Source of the DNA: UBA10349 sp003485905
Lineage (GTDB): Bacteria > Pseudomonadota > Gammaproteobacteria > Arenicellales > Arenicellaceae
Direction: 5' to 3'
Assembly: GCA_943787185.1 (NCBI GenBank)
Contig: CALSLL010000001.1
Coordinates: 248,001 to 312,000 of the forward strand
Length of the DNA: 64,000 nt
Both the position numbers and the translations under genes were made by a program. Shown one piece after another: positions 1 to 7,712 of the stretch (positions are counted from its first letter, which is position 1; each line of letters starts with the position of its first letter). The notes beneath the pieces are model-generated. The model ran no database searches. It was not told the DNA's origin and was given only the letters and a program-made list of their open reading frames with translations.

Positions 1-1128
1 GACTTCATCACCACCCCTGGCGCCGTGTTCGGTGCTCCATAAATTTCCAGTTTGTGAATCGTAGTGTAGACCTTGAGGTACTCGATGGCCGAAACTCCAT
101 ATCGATGGGATGGCATTTCCATCCGCTACAAACGGATTATCCTTGGGAATACGACCATCATCATGAACCCGATGAATCTTACCCCAAGGGGTAGTAAGAT
201 CCTGAATCCCAAGATCATAAAAACCGTTCTTTGCGCCAACCGTGAAGTAAACATACCCTTGATCGTCGAGCACCATGCGACCGCCTATAATTAGATCGGT
301 AAGTACGGTGTAGTGGCTTAAATCCGCTGCCCAAATCGTTTGCTCGTCAACCCACTCACCATCATTAATCCGCCCCCGAACAATTTTGGACATCGATGCG
401 GGTTGATCATTTTCCCGACTGCTTGCATTACACGAATCACAACGATCACCATAGTAGATGTATATCCAGCCATTGGATGCGTAGTCGGGGTGTGCAACCA
501 CATCTTGTATCCAGCCTATACCACGATCCAGAGCGCGCCCATCGTTATTCATCGTACTATCGTTAAAAATGCGCGGTGTACCCGATATCAATTCTGACTT
601 TGCCCCGTCTGTTGAGACGATACTCAAACCACGTTTTTTCTCAGATAAAAGCAAGCGGCCATCAGGAATCGGCCGTATAGAGAATGGTAATGGGTCAATA
701 TCTGCAGCGAAGACTTCCAAAGCAAAGTCGTGGCGTTCTGATTTCTGTATACCTTGGGGCAGCTCGAATGTAGCGCGAATATTGTAATCGTCGTAGCTAT
801 ACCCCGAACGTTGTTCGACGATATAAATTGCCAAACTCTGAATTTGCGCCGGTGTCATCACGCCTGACCATGCAGGCATATCTTTCTCTGGGTTACCAGT
901 GCCTATGCTCTTTATTAACGCTTCAATCGAACTTCCGTTTGGCAGATCTACGCCCACTAGCCCTAACCCGAGAGGTGTACCTTCAAGTGAGTTCCCGTGG
1001 CAGGCACTGCAGTTTTCTAAATACAAATCGCCTATTGCACCATACTGAGGCTGCGCAAAACTGGAGGGGCTTACAAATAGAAGCGGCAGCAAAATAGCGG
1101 TTGTAACTAGCTTGTTTGTTATCGCCAC
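1..1128 (-). CDS. Cytochrome c-PQQ sugar dehydrogenase fusion (3' end beyond window)
   Basis: Secreted fusion whose C-terminal end is cut off by the left edge; 376 codons are visible. A signal peptide (cleavage near residue 25, SFA|QP) leads into a class I cytochrome c domain with CSACH (Cys40, Cys43, His44) and a likely axial Met84. From about residue 115 it reads as a PQQ-dependent aldose sugar dehydrogenase beta-propeller, with PFSIRPIPDGRLLLSE, a conserved GWIQDVVAHPDY-like strand and SFGHRVPQGLHYD. The family oxidises aldoses in the periplasm; I infer that the fused cytochrome carries the electrons onward. GTG at 1128 is the only usual start between the upstream in-frame stop and the signal peptide, and a GAGAG sequence precedes it. 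Family is clear; sugar specificity is not. Confidence 0.88.
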   Translation of the reverse strand, partial: MAITNKLVTTAILLPLLFVSPSSFAQPQYGAIGDLYLENCSACHGNSLEGTPLGLGLVGVDLPNGSSIEALIKSIGTGNPEKDMPAWSGVMTPAQIQSLAIYIVEQRSGYSYDDYNIRATFELPQGIQKSERHDFALEVFAADIDPLPFSIRPIPDGRLLLSEKKRGLSIVSTDGAKSELISGTPRIFNDSTMNNDGRALDRGIGWIQDVVAHPDYASNGWIYIYYGDRCDSCNASSRENDQPASMSKIVRGRINDGEWVDEQTIWAADLSHYTVLTDLIIGGRMVLDDQGYVYFTVGAKNGFYDLGIQDLTTPWGKIHRVHDDGRIPKDNPFVADGNAIPSIWSFGHRVPQGLHYDSQTGNLWSTEHGARGGDEV

Positions 1129-1194
1129 AATATTACTCTCACTATATGTATCCTATTTCCCAAATTCCATTCGATTAAGCTGGTTCAATAGTTA

Positions 1195-1232
1195 GTGAAT
1201 GACTGCTAATTGCCCCAAAGCGGTCATTCACC
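1195..1232. repeat. Palindromic intergenic repeat, copy 1
   Basis: A 38-base element with perfect 9-base inverted arms (GTGAATGAC / GTCATTCAC), extended by a further partly paired GCT/AGC, around an A/C-rich loop. A degenerate copy lies at 1704-1741 in the same orientation, about 30 of 38 positions alike. The pair flanks the small ORF at 1414-1707. I recall similar palindromes of the GAATGACNGCT...AGCGGTCATTC type being common between genes in marine gammaproteobacteria, but cannot verify this here. Confidence 0.6.
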
Positions 1233-1413
1233 ATAACCTATCACTAATAATATAATAAAGTTCTTTCTATGTGAGTCGTTCATTAAATGGGAGATTTGTC
1301 GGACTTTATTCTAGTCCTAGATATTTGTTGAAAGCTAACCTTACGACTAAGATTTATAAATAAAGGATAAAAAGGCTGGAATATTTCAAAGAGGATTAGA
1401 TCAATACAGCGAA

Positions 1414-1707
1414 ATGCCATCCGAGGATCAAGCTGTATTCCACTCGCTAATGCACCCATTGCATCATGGCTTACATAGTCTTTGGGAGTCTAACAAGGCA
1501 GGAGTTCTTGATGAAGGCGATTTAATTGCAGCTCGCAATATATTCATTACTCTAATTTTGACTCCCGGTGGGCAAGCTTGGTGGAAATCGTTTAGACATT
1601 TACCACCGCCGATAATTGTTGACTACATTGAGAGTGAAATTATCAACTCTAAAAAGGAAATCGTACCATCTTATGAATTCATGCCGTGGTTGCTTTTAGA
1701 GAAGTGA
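1414..1707 (+). CDS. Small protein resembling the C-terminal part of a membrane-protein family
   Basis: A 97-residue ORF without signal peptide or membrane segment. The segment LTPGGQAWWKSF followed by a short acidic helix resembles the C-terminal end of a family of short uncharacterised membrane proteins of marine bacteria that usually begin with a transmembrane helix and carry a PG.xWW motif. That N-terminal part is missing: the frame is closed by a TAA at 1357-1359. It may be a truncated remnant or a short stand-alone gene. No convincing ribosome-binding site precedes the ATG. Its stop codon falls inside repeat copy 2. Function unknown; family resemblance is from memory. Confidence 0.4.
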   Translation: MPSEDQAVFHSLMHPLHHGLHSLWESNKAGVLDEGDLIAARNIFITLILTPGGQAWWKSFRHLPPPIIVDYIESEIINSKKEIVPSYEFMPWLLLEK

Positions 1708-1741
1708 ATGGTTGCTTCTTGCCCAAAGCGTTCATTCTTCC
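1704..1741. repeat. Palindromic intergenic repeat, copy 2 (degenerate)
   Basis: Second copy of the element at 1195-1232, starting GTGAATG and sharing the TTGCCC(C)AAAGCG centre and a TCATTC end. The arms no longer pair fully and one C is lost. It contains the stop codon of the ORF at 1414-1707, so repeat insertion or recombination may have defined the end of that ORF. Confidence 0.5.
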
Positions 1742-1869
1742 CGCAAAAGCCTAGCCAAACAAAAATCCGTCGCGGCCTGGCCCGAATTTCAGCTAAATTT
1801 AGTAGCCCCTAAACACTCAGAGCCGGTTGCTTAAAATGTCTCATAGCCGTTACTCTCCCTATACTTTAC

Positions 1870-1898
1870 TTGACCCGATTGAGCTTTCAATTAACAAT
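1870..1898 (+). promoter_or_regulatory. Possible sigma-70 promoter for the TPR protein gene
   Basis: TTGACC at 1870-1875 and AACAAT at 1893-1898 are 17 bases apart; the -35 matches consensus at five of six bases and the -10 at four of six. It would give a leader of roughly 120 bases before the ATG at 2026. This is the only recognisable signal in the 318-base gap 1708-2025 apart from the end of repeat copy 2. Confidence 0.25.
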
Positions 1899-2025
1899 TC
1901 ACCATCCTACGACTTTGCTTGCGCCTACGACGGCCGAGTGGGAGTTGCAGACACTCAACTAACCCTATTCGCTCTATGAGTGCAATGCATTCTAAATGAG
2001 CCTTTCGCTAACCTGGAGAAACACT

Positions 2026-3588
2026 ATGAGACGGTTTCCTGTTTTACTTTCACTTTTGTGTGTACTGACTTTCGGCCTGCCTTCGCATGCGCAGTTCGAT
2101 AATGTCGGAACGATTGATTTCCCGACCTCGGCAGAGGGTGAGGCGCAGGAACATTTCCTCCGCGGGGTCGCAATCCTGCACAGCTTCGGATGGAAACAGG
2201 CCGTCGAGCAGTTTCAGGCTGCCCAGGCGCTCGACCCGGATTTTGCAATGGCGTATTGGGGCGAGACACTTTCCTACAACCATTGGTTGTTTCCGGAAGA
2301 AAACGGTGATTCGCCGCGTCAGGCGCTGCAACGTCTCGGTGCCACGCGCGCGCAGCGACTGGCAAAAGCCCCCACTGCCCGTGAGAAAGGCCTACTGGAT
2401 GCTGTCGAACGCCTTTGGGGTGAGGGCACGTGGCAGGATCGCCGGGTTACCTATATGAACGCGATGGCGGAACTGCATACGCAGTATCCGGATGACGATG
2501 AAATTGCGACGTTTTATGCCTTGTCGATGCTCAGCGGTGCGCGTGCCATGGGCGACGACAGCCTACGGCTGGAAATGCAGGCCGGTGCGATTGCTCTGGG
2601 AGTGTTTAACCGAAACCCAACGCACCCAGGCGCGGCTCACTTTGTAATTCATTCCTTCGATGATCCGCTGCACGCCCCGATTGCTCTGCAGGCGGCTTAT
2701 GTGTTTGCTGACATTGCTCCGGCTGTATCCCATGCACGCCACATGCCGACGCATATTTTTATCCAGCACGGGATGTGGGATCTGGTGTCGAGCAACAATG
2801 AGTCAGCCTATCAGGCAGCGATCGATCTATGGGAGCCTGGCGACTCTGTGACCGATGGTGTGCACGCGCTGGACTGGGGGCACTACGGTGACTTGCAACG
2901 TGGTGACTATGAGAGAGCTGTTATGTGGGTTGAACGCTTAGAGTCACTCATCGAGATCAGCGACGGCCAGGCCCGCGCTGTCAACACGCTCCCCATGCTC
3001 GAAGCGCGCTACATCGTGGAGACAGAGCAATGGCAGACTGCGGAGATCACTGTAGACACCTCGCCACATACGCTGCTTGCGACAGGGCTAAGCGCCGTGC
3101 GAATGGGTAATCTGGCGCTGGCAAGCGAGGCTGAGCAGGCGCTCGGGCGCTTAGCTGCTGCTGATAGCTACGCTGGCGCATTGCGCGGTGAAAGTCTGTG
3201 GGTGCCCGTCATGCACAAAGAAGTTGGGGCACTGATCCGCGCGGCACAGGGTAATGCGAGCGATGCAATTGCGCTGATGGACGAAGCGCTGGAAGTTGTC
3301 GCGATGCTGCGACCGCCCAATGGCGCCGCTGATCCGGTCAAGCCCGCGTACGAACTATATGGAGAAATTTTACTGGAACTTGATCGTCCCGAAGACGCCA
3401 TTGCGAAATTCGAGACCTCTTTAATTCGAATGCCAAATCGTCCGCGATCCTTACTCGGTCTGGCGCGGGCGTACGAGCAGGCTGGCAATGCAGAGGGTGC
3501 CGCGACGCAATACCAGAAGCTTAGCGAAATTTGGGATGGTCGTGATTCACTCACCGGATTACAGGAAGCGCGGCAGTATTTGCAGTAG
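2026..3588 (+). CDS. Secreted tetratricopeptide-repeat protein
   Basis: A 520-residue protein with a signal peptide (RRFPVLLSLLCVLTFGLPSHA, cleavage before Gln) and helical TPR-like repeats. An N-terminal repeat pair (EHFLRGVAILHSFGW, FQAAQALDPDFAMAYWGE) precedes a central domain with His/Asp-rich stretches (THPGAAHFVIHSFDDP, HARHMPTHIFIQHGMWD), and canonical TPRs close the C-terminus (GEILLELDRPEDAIAKFETSL, GLARAYEQAGNAEGA). I start at the ATG at 2026 because GGAG lies seven bases upstream and the signal peptide begins there; an ATG 30 bases earlier is weaker. It is visibly richer in G+C at third positions than its neighbours, and an IS91-type relic begins at the base after its stop, so recent transfer is likely. 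Periplasmic or outer role unknown. Confidence 0.85.
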   Translation: MRRFPVLLSLLCVLTFGLPSHAQFDNVGTIDFPTSAEGEAQEHFLRGVAILHSFGWKQAVEQFQAAQALDPDFAMAYWGETLSYNHWLFPEENGDSPRQALQRLGATRAQRLAKAPTAREKGLLDAVERLWGEGTWQDRRVTYMNAMAELHTQYPDDDEIATFYALSMLSGARAMGDDSLRLEMQAGAIALGVFNRNPTHPGAAHFVIHSFDDPLHAPIALQAAYVFADIAPAVSHARHMPTHIFIQHGMWDLVSSNNESAYQAAIDLWEPGDSVTDGVHALDWGHYGDLQRGDYERAVMWVERLESLIEISDGQARAVNTLPMLEARYIVETEQWQTAEITVDTSPHTLLATGLSAVRMGNLALASEAEQALGRLAAADSYAGALRGESLWVPVMHKEVGALIRAAQGNASDAIALMDEALEVVAMLRPPNGAADPVKPAYELYGEILLELDRPEDAIAKFETSLIRMPNRPRSLLGLARAYEQAGNAEGAATQYQKLSEIWDGRDSLTGLQEARQYLQ

Positions 3589-3840
3589 CTCAGCAGATAC
3601 CGTCCAGAACAGTCCTTACTGTGTCAAACTATCGAGAGGTACTACCCTAATTTTCTTGAGCTGTTAGCGGTTCAAGGTAAATCAATACCCAGATACGTGC
3701 AACGGGAATTCGAGGAGTACCTCAAGTGTGGTCGATTGGAGCACGGATTCCTGAGGGTGCGATATTTATTTGCCAGCCACCCAGGTGATGGGCAGGGTAT
3801 CGTCTACCGTGCTATTGAGACAAGCAAATGGCCGCTTTGA
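3589..3840 (+). pseudogene. IS91-family transposase remnant
   Basis: Reading in frame from the base after the TPR stop gives an N-terminal part typical of IS91-type transposases (RYRPEQSLL, ERYYPNFLELLA, PRYVQREFEEYLKCGRLEHG, FLRVR). It then jumps directly to a segment normally found well over a hundred residues later (LFASHPGDGQGIVYRAIET) and stops at TGA 3838-3840. The Cys-rich zinc-binding motif and the catalytic HUH/Tyr part that should lie between and after are absent, so the gene has an internal deletion and is truncated. No start codon belongs to it. IS91 elements move by rolling-circle transposition and can carry adjacent DNA, which may explain the G+C-rich gene beside it. Confidence 0.75.
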
Positions 3841-3961
3841 GTATGAAGCTGCCGTTCGTAATGAAGTGAAGTTTTTGTACACGTTAGGGACTTGTCTGAT
3901 ATTTGCTTGCTAAAGTGAATCTTATTCCTGCGTATACACATGGTAAATATAGATAAAGATT

Positions 3962-4090
3962 ACCGTCTAACGGTATAGGGAAATCGACAAAATAGGGCTC
4001 TATCGCACCGTCTAACGGTATAGGGAGGGTTAAAAAACAGGGCTATTGCACCGTCTAACGGTATAGGGGGCTACCGTCTAACGGTGAGGG
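3962..4090. repeat. Array of four palindromic iteron-like repeats
   Basis: Four copies of the perfect palindrome ACCGT-CTA-ACGGT start at 3962, 4007, 4050 and 4073. The first three continue into TATAGGG, and the segments between copies 1-2 and 2-3 are themselves similar (AATAGGGCTCTATCGC versus ACAGGGCTATTGC), giving direct repeats of 45 and 43 bases; the last step is 23. The steps approximate four, four and two helical turns, so bound proteins would sit on one face. The array begins five bases beyond the stop of the winged-helix protein gene at 4095-4559. It resembles a replication-origin iteron set or an operator array of a mobile element. The rest of 3841-4094 shows nothing recognisable. 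Confidence 0.8.
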
Positions 4091-4094
4091 AATT

Positions 4095-4559
4095 CTAATT
4101 TTCATGATGCAAGGGAGGTGTCATCATTGTGATGGTTTTTGGATAATCTCGCTTTTGTTTGAACGCAGGGTCTTTCCAATAATTTAGTGGCGAGTTCGTT
4201 GGTTTAACATCCAGTATCTTCTTGCAGTCATCAATCTTTCGAAACGTAAGAGCCCACAAATGACACGCACTTAAAACACCACCTTGTCGCGTCTTAATAA
4301 CAAAGCCTTCATTCAATAATTCGTCCATAGCATTACGAATCTTGGAGTTTGAGTTCCAGCCTTGTTTCTTCAACACAGAAATTGAAACGCATAAATCACC
4401 ATTGTTTCGACCATTGTATTGAGTACCTAAGGTAATAAACATATGGATGGCTGTGGAGGACAACTGTAAGAACCTAGTGTGTGTGATTAAGCTATGGGGA
4501 AGAGCCAGAAACTGACCGCTACTAGCTCTTCCTTTTACTTTGGCGTAGTTGTTGCCCAT
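4095..4559 (-). CDS. Winged-helix DNA-binding protein of integrative element
   Basis: A 154-residue protein of a type I know from small prophage-like and integrative elements (N-terminus MGNNYAKVKGRASSGQF, then LPHSL and a helix-turn-helix region around residues 30-95 with TLGTQYNGRNNGDLCVS and a second helix set SKIRNAMDELLNEGFVIKTRQGG typical of a winged helix). The short C-terminal part (DVKPTNSPLNYW) is also characteristic. The stop lies next to the four palindromes at 3962-4090, which are plausible binding sites. A strong purine-rich ribosome-binding site (AGGGGGGT) precedes the ATG. It could be a replication initiator or a regulator; sequence alone does not decide. Confidence 0.7.
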   Translation of the reverse strand: MGNNYAKVKGRASSGQFLALPHSLITHTRFLQLSSTAIHMFITLGTQYNGRNNGDLCVSISVLKKQGWNSNSKIRNAMDELLNEGFVIKTRQGGVLSACHLWALTFRKIDDCKKILDVKPTNSPLNYWKDPAFKQKRDYPKTITMMTPPLHHEN

Positions 4560-4659
4560 ACACCCCCCTGACTAGGTACGCCTCTCTGATACGGCTTCCT
4601 CAGGCATTCGAACTTGCCACCGAAGGCTGAGATTGGGGCAATTTACCCCTTTCTCAGAG

Positions 4660-4905
4660 CTAACAGCCTTCATCTGATGCTCTCCTAGCTTTGAACTCTT
4701 CCCACTCCTGATCGAGGGATTCTGGTGAGGTTATGCCGTAATAGTTTAGTACAGACTCAGGTATACGATCTGTCGTTGGTCTTGCATCGAATAGAGGGCA
4801 ACTCCACACAGAGCAAAGAGTAACTTGCTGCCTCCAGGTTCCCTTCGCCATCTCATCGTAAATGCAGCTTTTGCACTTCTCATTTACTGCTTTTCGAAGG
4901 CTCAT
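4660..4905 (-). CDS. Small Cys-rich mobile-element protein
   Basis: An 81-residue protein with CKSC near residues 11-14 and two further cysteines (TLCSVWSCPLF), a spacing that suggests a structural zinc site. Proteins beginning SLRKAxNxKCKxCIYD recur in prophages and integrative elements next to AlpA-type regulators; no function is known to me. The ATG overlaps the AlpA stop by four bases (ATGA), so the two are probably translated together. Confidence 0.7.
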   Translation of the reverse strand: MSLRKAVNEKCKSCIYDEMAKGTWRQQVTLCSVWSCPLFDARPTTDRIPESVLNYYGITSPESLDQEWEEFKARRASDEGC

Positions 4906-5099
4906 GATTCCACCTTCTCAGATTCGATAATCCGATCATTTACCCATTGGTCAATGGAGTTTGAACTCCAACCGATGGCGCGTGGGCCTAAGGAAACGGA
5001 TTGCGGGAAGGTACCTTCTTTCATTCGCAAATAAATACTTGATCGAGATATTCCGGTTATCTCTTTTACTTGCCTGAGTCTGAGTATCTTAATAGTCAT
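4902..5099 (-). CDS. AlpA-family transcriptional regulator
   Basis: A 65-residue helix-turn-helix protein of the AlpA/excisionase type: ILRLRQVKEITGISRSSIYL forms the helix-turn-helix, followed by the family's LGPRAIGWSSNSIDQWVNDR wing. In P4-like elements such proteins activate the integrase gene or act in excision. A GGAG site precedes the ATG. The partner integrase lies 1.3 kb away on the same strand, upstream in transcription, separated by the 329-residue protein gene. Confidence 0.85.
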   Translation of the reverse strand: MTIKILRLRQVKEITGISRSSIYLRMKEGTFPQSVSLGPRAIGWSSNSIDQWVNDRIIESEKVES

Positions 5100-5112
5100 C
5101 TATGGTTCTCCG

Positions 5113-5135
5113 GCGCTTTAATGCGCTGTTAACAG
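5113..5135. promoter_or_regulatory. Palindromes in front of the AlpA gene
   Basis: A GCGC-TTTAAT-GCGC inverted repeat (5113-5126) runs straight into the ten-base palindrome CTGTTAACAG (5126-5135), 14 to 36 bases in front of the AlpA start codon. The position fits an operator or a leader hairpin. No protein can be assigned to it. Confidence 0.3.
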
Positions 5136-5244
5136 ATGACTAGGTATTATTCACATGGATTAATTTCAGGAAAGGTACAAGAAGGGGACTTGATGGGGAA
5201 TTAAAAGGTACTTTTAATGGTCTTTCTATAGTTCTAATTTTTTG

Positions 5245-6234
5245 CTATCTAAATTTGCATAATCCTTTTTTAGAGCACGCCTTAAAAAATTTCTCAATAG
5301 AGTCTCTCTCGATGGTTGCTTTTAGTTGGTTTGGACAGTGTTCTGCGAGTTCATCCCAAACTTGTTGGCGCTGATAACCGCTAATTAAATCACCTGGCCT
5401 ATATCCCTTTGCTGCCATCCACCCTATTAGGATCAATTCTCTGCGATGCTGCATATTTAGCTTTTCTAGATTTTGTCCCTCAGAGAGTGAGTGTGGTTTA
5501 CTACCTTGAGTAATAAACCCTCTATACGCCGCAATACGCGCGTGTTGTTCAACCCCAGACATTTCGCCTTCAAGTGTGTCGTCTAAATTGGAGGGCGACT
5601 CATAGATTTCTGGCAACGAAAACATATAAATATAAGTCAGCTCCTTTTTGGAAAAGTAGATTTTGTTTACATCAGTCGGAAGTTGTCCGCACAAAGTACC
5701 TATTTCCTTCGTTAGTGTGAGGCTCTTTTTATCGCCATATGCGGTTTGATTGCTCCAAGCAAACATTGAACGATAAACATCGTCGGCATCACTATGTGCT
5801 TTCTCCGCTTGAGCATCTGGGTAGAGGTATGCGCCATGGGCGATCATTGCTGACAGGTTAAGAAGGAGGGTATCCGAATGTGCATTGTGCAGGTTTAATT
5901 CGATTCCATCTAGAATGGCGGTTTCGGTAAGAATTGTGTTTTCGAAATCAGAGGGGAGTGAATAAGATTTAAATCCCTTCTCGAAATTGCTGATGAAATA
6001 GTACTTAAAGTGATCAAGCACACTGACTCTATCAATTTGCATTTGATATGAGTTATAAACGGTTTTCTTGCGCTCTAAAATCGATTTTAAATATGTTTCA
6101 AGAGTATTCTTAGGTTGGTAATACATCCACAGCGAATTAAAAAATTCTTTTGCTTCAAGGCGCTTCTGATAGGACATATCGGATTTTAAGGCCAAATTTA
6201 GTCCATCTATTATCTTCTGTGGAATCGCGCTCAT
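5245..6234 (-). CDS. Uncharacterised 329-residue cargo protein of the integrative element
   Basis: I do not recognise this protein. It has no signal peptide and no membrane segment, and reads as a soluble, mostly helical protein rich in Lys, Asn and Tyr. Visible landmarks are an aromatic N-terminal stretch (FFNSLWMYYQPKN), a middle acidic linker (SNLDDTLEGEMSGVEQHARI) and a basic C-terminal helix ending in SIEKFFKACSKKGLCKFR. The nearby A+T-rich composition differs from the core genes downstream. It sits alone between integrase and AlpA regulator, with its own upstream gap of 161 bases, which is the position where P4-like elements carry accessory genes, including phage-defence genes. That role is inference only. 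Confidence 0.75.
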   Translation of the reverse strand: MSAIPQKIIDGLNLALKSDMSYQKRLEAKEFFNSLWMYYQPKNTLETYLKSILERKKTVYNSYQMQIDRVSVLDHFKYYFISNFEKGFKSYSLPSDFENTILTETAILDGIELNLHNAHSDTLLLNLSAMIAHGAYLYPDAQAEKAHSDADDVYRSMFAWSNQTAYGDKKSLTLTKEIGTLCGQLPTDVNKIYFSKKELTYIYMFSLPEIYESPSNLDDTLEGEMSGVEQHARIAAYRGFITQGSKPHSLSEGQNLEKLNMQHRRELILIGWMAAKGYRPGDLISGYQRQQVWDELAEHCPNQLKATIERDSIEKFFKACSKKGLCKFR

Positions 6235-6395
6235 ATTTGTTCCTACATCTTATATTTACATTTGAGTTTAGCCCAAACGTACCGGATTACTTTACACTCG
6301 CTATGTAATTGGGCTTTGTTAAACATGCGCTATTTGTGTTCCTATAACGTCAGGCATGCAGAGCTTCATTTTGCACCCTCAACCGACGTGACTTT

Positions 6396-7577
6396 TTAGC
6401 CAGTTGAAACAGCATCGAGATAATCTGCCCACCACTGCATCATTTTTTCTCGTTCTTCCAAATATCGAGCGTGGTGGGTATATGCCGATCGCACGCTATT
6501 CCGCTCGATATGAGATAGCTGTCGCTCTACCGCGTCGGGATTAAACCCTTGTTCATTTAAGATACTGCTAGCGGTAGCTCGAAAGCCGTGCGGTGTTGCA
6601 CGTCCTTTATAGCCAAGTCGATACAAGGCAAAGGTCATTGTGTTTTCACTAATTGGCTTCAATCGGGTACGTTCGCCATGAAAAACTAATTCGGCTGTGC
6701 CTGTAATTGGCCTCATAGCCTCAAGTACAATCAATGCTTGTCTCGAAAGTGGAACAATGTGCTCTGTCCCCATTTTCATTCGTTCAGCGGGTATTCTCCA
6801 CTGCGCATTTTCAAAGTCAAATTCATCCCATCGCGCACCCCGAAGCTCACCAGGGCGGACAAAAGTTAGTAGAAGCAATTTTAAGGCGTACTTGGTGATC
6901 GAATTACCGTCATATTGGTCTATCGCATTTATCATCTCGGGGAGTTCTGAGCGAGGCACAGATGCGACATGTTGCACCTTTCGTGTTCTGAGAGCCCCCT
7001 TGAGTTCTGTCGCTGGATTAGTGCTAGCCCGACCGGTTTGGATCGCATACCGAAAAACAGATGAACAACGTTGCAATATACGCGAGGCGACATCCAAAGC
7101 ATCTCGACTTTCTACTTTACGTATAACCGCAAGCAGTTCTGGTGGCTGTATCTCGGTTATGGGCGTATTACCAATAGCTGGAAAAACATCCTTTTCCAAA
7201 GATTTGATTACTCGTTTTCGATGTCGATCGCTCCAAAGATCATTGAGTTCTACCCACTCTCTGGTAATTGTATGGAATGCCGCTTCACTCTGTTCGACTT
7301 TGGATAACTTTTGCTGTTTCCGTTCAGCCATTGGATCTCGATTATCCTTTTTAAGTAGCCGACGAGCGTTCTCCATTTCCTCTCTGGCAATCTCTAACGA
7401 AACTTCGGGGTACACACCGATCGCTAGCATTTTCTCCTTTCCAAGATAACGGTATTTCAATCGCCAGTATTTTGAACCATTTTTCTTGACCAGTAGAAAG
7501 AGCCCCTTACCATCAAATAGCTTGTAGTCCTTATCCTTAGGCTTGGCTTGACGAACTTTAACGGCGGTTAATTTCAT
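6396..7577 (-). CDS. P4-type tyrosine integrase
   Basis: A 393-residue site-specific recombinase of the P4/CP4 integrase family. The N-terminal arm-binding domain (residues 1-90, LFDGKGLFLLVKKNGSKYW, LAIGVYPEVSLEIAR) is the DUF4102 type. The catalytic domain keeps Arg241 (TFVRPGELRGARW), His330 and Arg333 (PHGFRA), His356 (QLSH) and the nucleophile Tyr366 (RSAYTH). Length is usual for the family, and nothing looks broken. It reads away from the tRNA-Leu gene 168 bases upstream, the usual arrangement for elements that target tRNA 3' ends. I could not find a second attachment-site copy by eye. Confidence 0.95.
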   Translation of the reverse strand: MKLTAVKVRQAKPKDKDYKLFDGKGLFLLVKKNGSKYWRLKYRYLGKEKMLAIGVYPEVSLEIAREEMENARRLLKKDNRDPMAERKQQKLSKVEQSEAAFHTITREWVELNDLWSDRHRKRVIKSLEKDVFPAIGNTPITEIQPPELLAVIRKVESRDALDVASRILQRCSSVFRYAIQTGRASTNPATELKGALRTRKVQHVASVPRSELPEMINAIDQYDGNSITKYALKLLLLTFVRPGELRGARWDEFDFENAQWRIPAERMKMGTEHIVPLSRQALIVLEAMRPITGTAELVFHGERTRLKPISENTMTFALYRLGYKGRATPHGFRATASSILNEQGFNPDAVERQLSHIERNSVRSAYTHHARYLEEREKMMQWWADYLDAVSTG

Positions 7578-7686
7578 TCTGGGGGTATCTATTTATCTTA
7601 CATAGAAAAACATACCCCAATTTGTACCCCCATATACATTGGATGTCAATGAATGTTATAACACCCAAACAAACATATTATCCACC

Positions 7687-7712
7687 AAAAAAGCCGCTGT
7701 TAAGCGGCTTCT
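7687..7712 (-). terminator. Rho-independent terminator of the secG-tRNA-Leu transcript
   Basis: An eight-base perfect stem (AAGCCGCT / AGCGGCTT) with a four-base loop is followed on the minus strand by a run of T. It lies 33 bases beyond the tRNA 3' end and should end transcription from tpiA/secG before the integrase gene. Confidence 0.85.

Noticed and set aside
83..505. Short frames on both strands within the first kilobase as separate genes
   Set aside because: The minus strand carries one continuous, domain-matching frame from 1128 to the window edge that explains the region.
3962..4090. The palindrome array as a CRISPR
   Set aside because: Repeat cores are only 13 bases, spacers are similar to each other, spacing is uneven and no cas genes are nearby.
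4600..4625. CCGAAGGC near 4619 as a second copy of the tRNA-Leu end (attachment site)
   Set aside because: Only eight bases match the tRNA 3' end and the surrounding T-arm sequence is absent, so it is probably chance.
6697..7449. A 250-codon open frame on the plus strand opposite the integrase
   Set aside because: It is antisense to a complete integrase with all catalytic residues and shows no protein-like composition.
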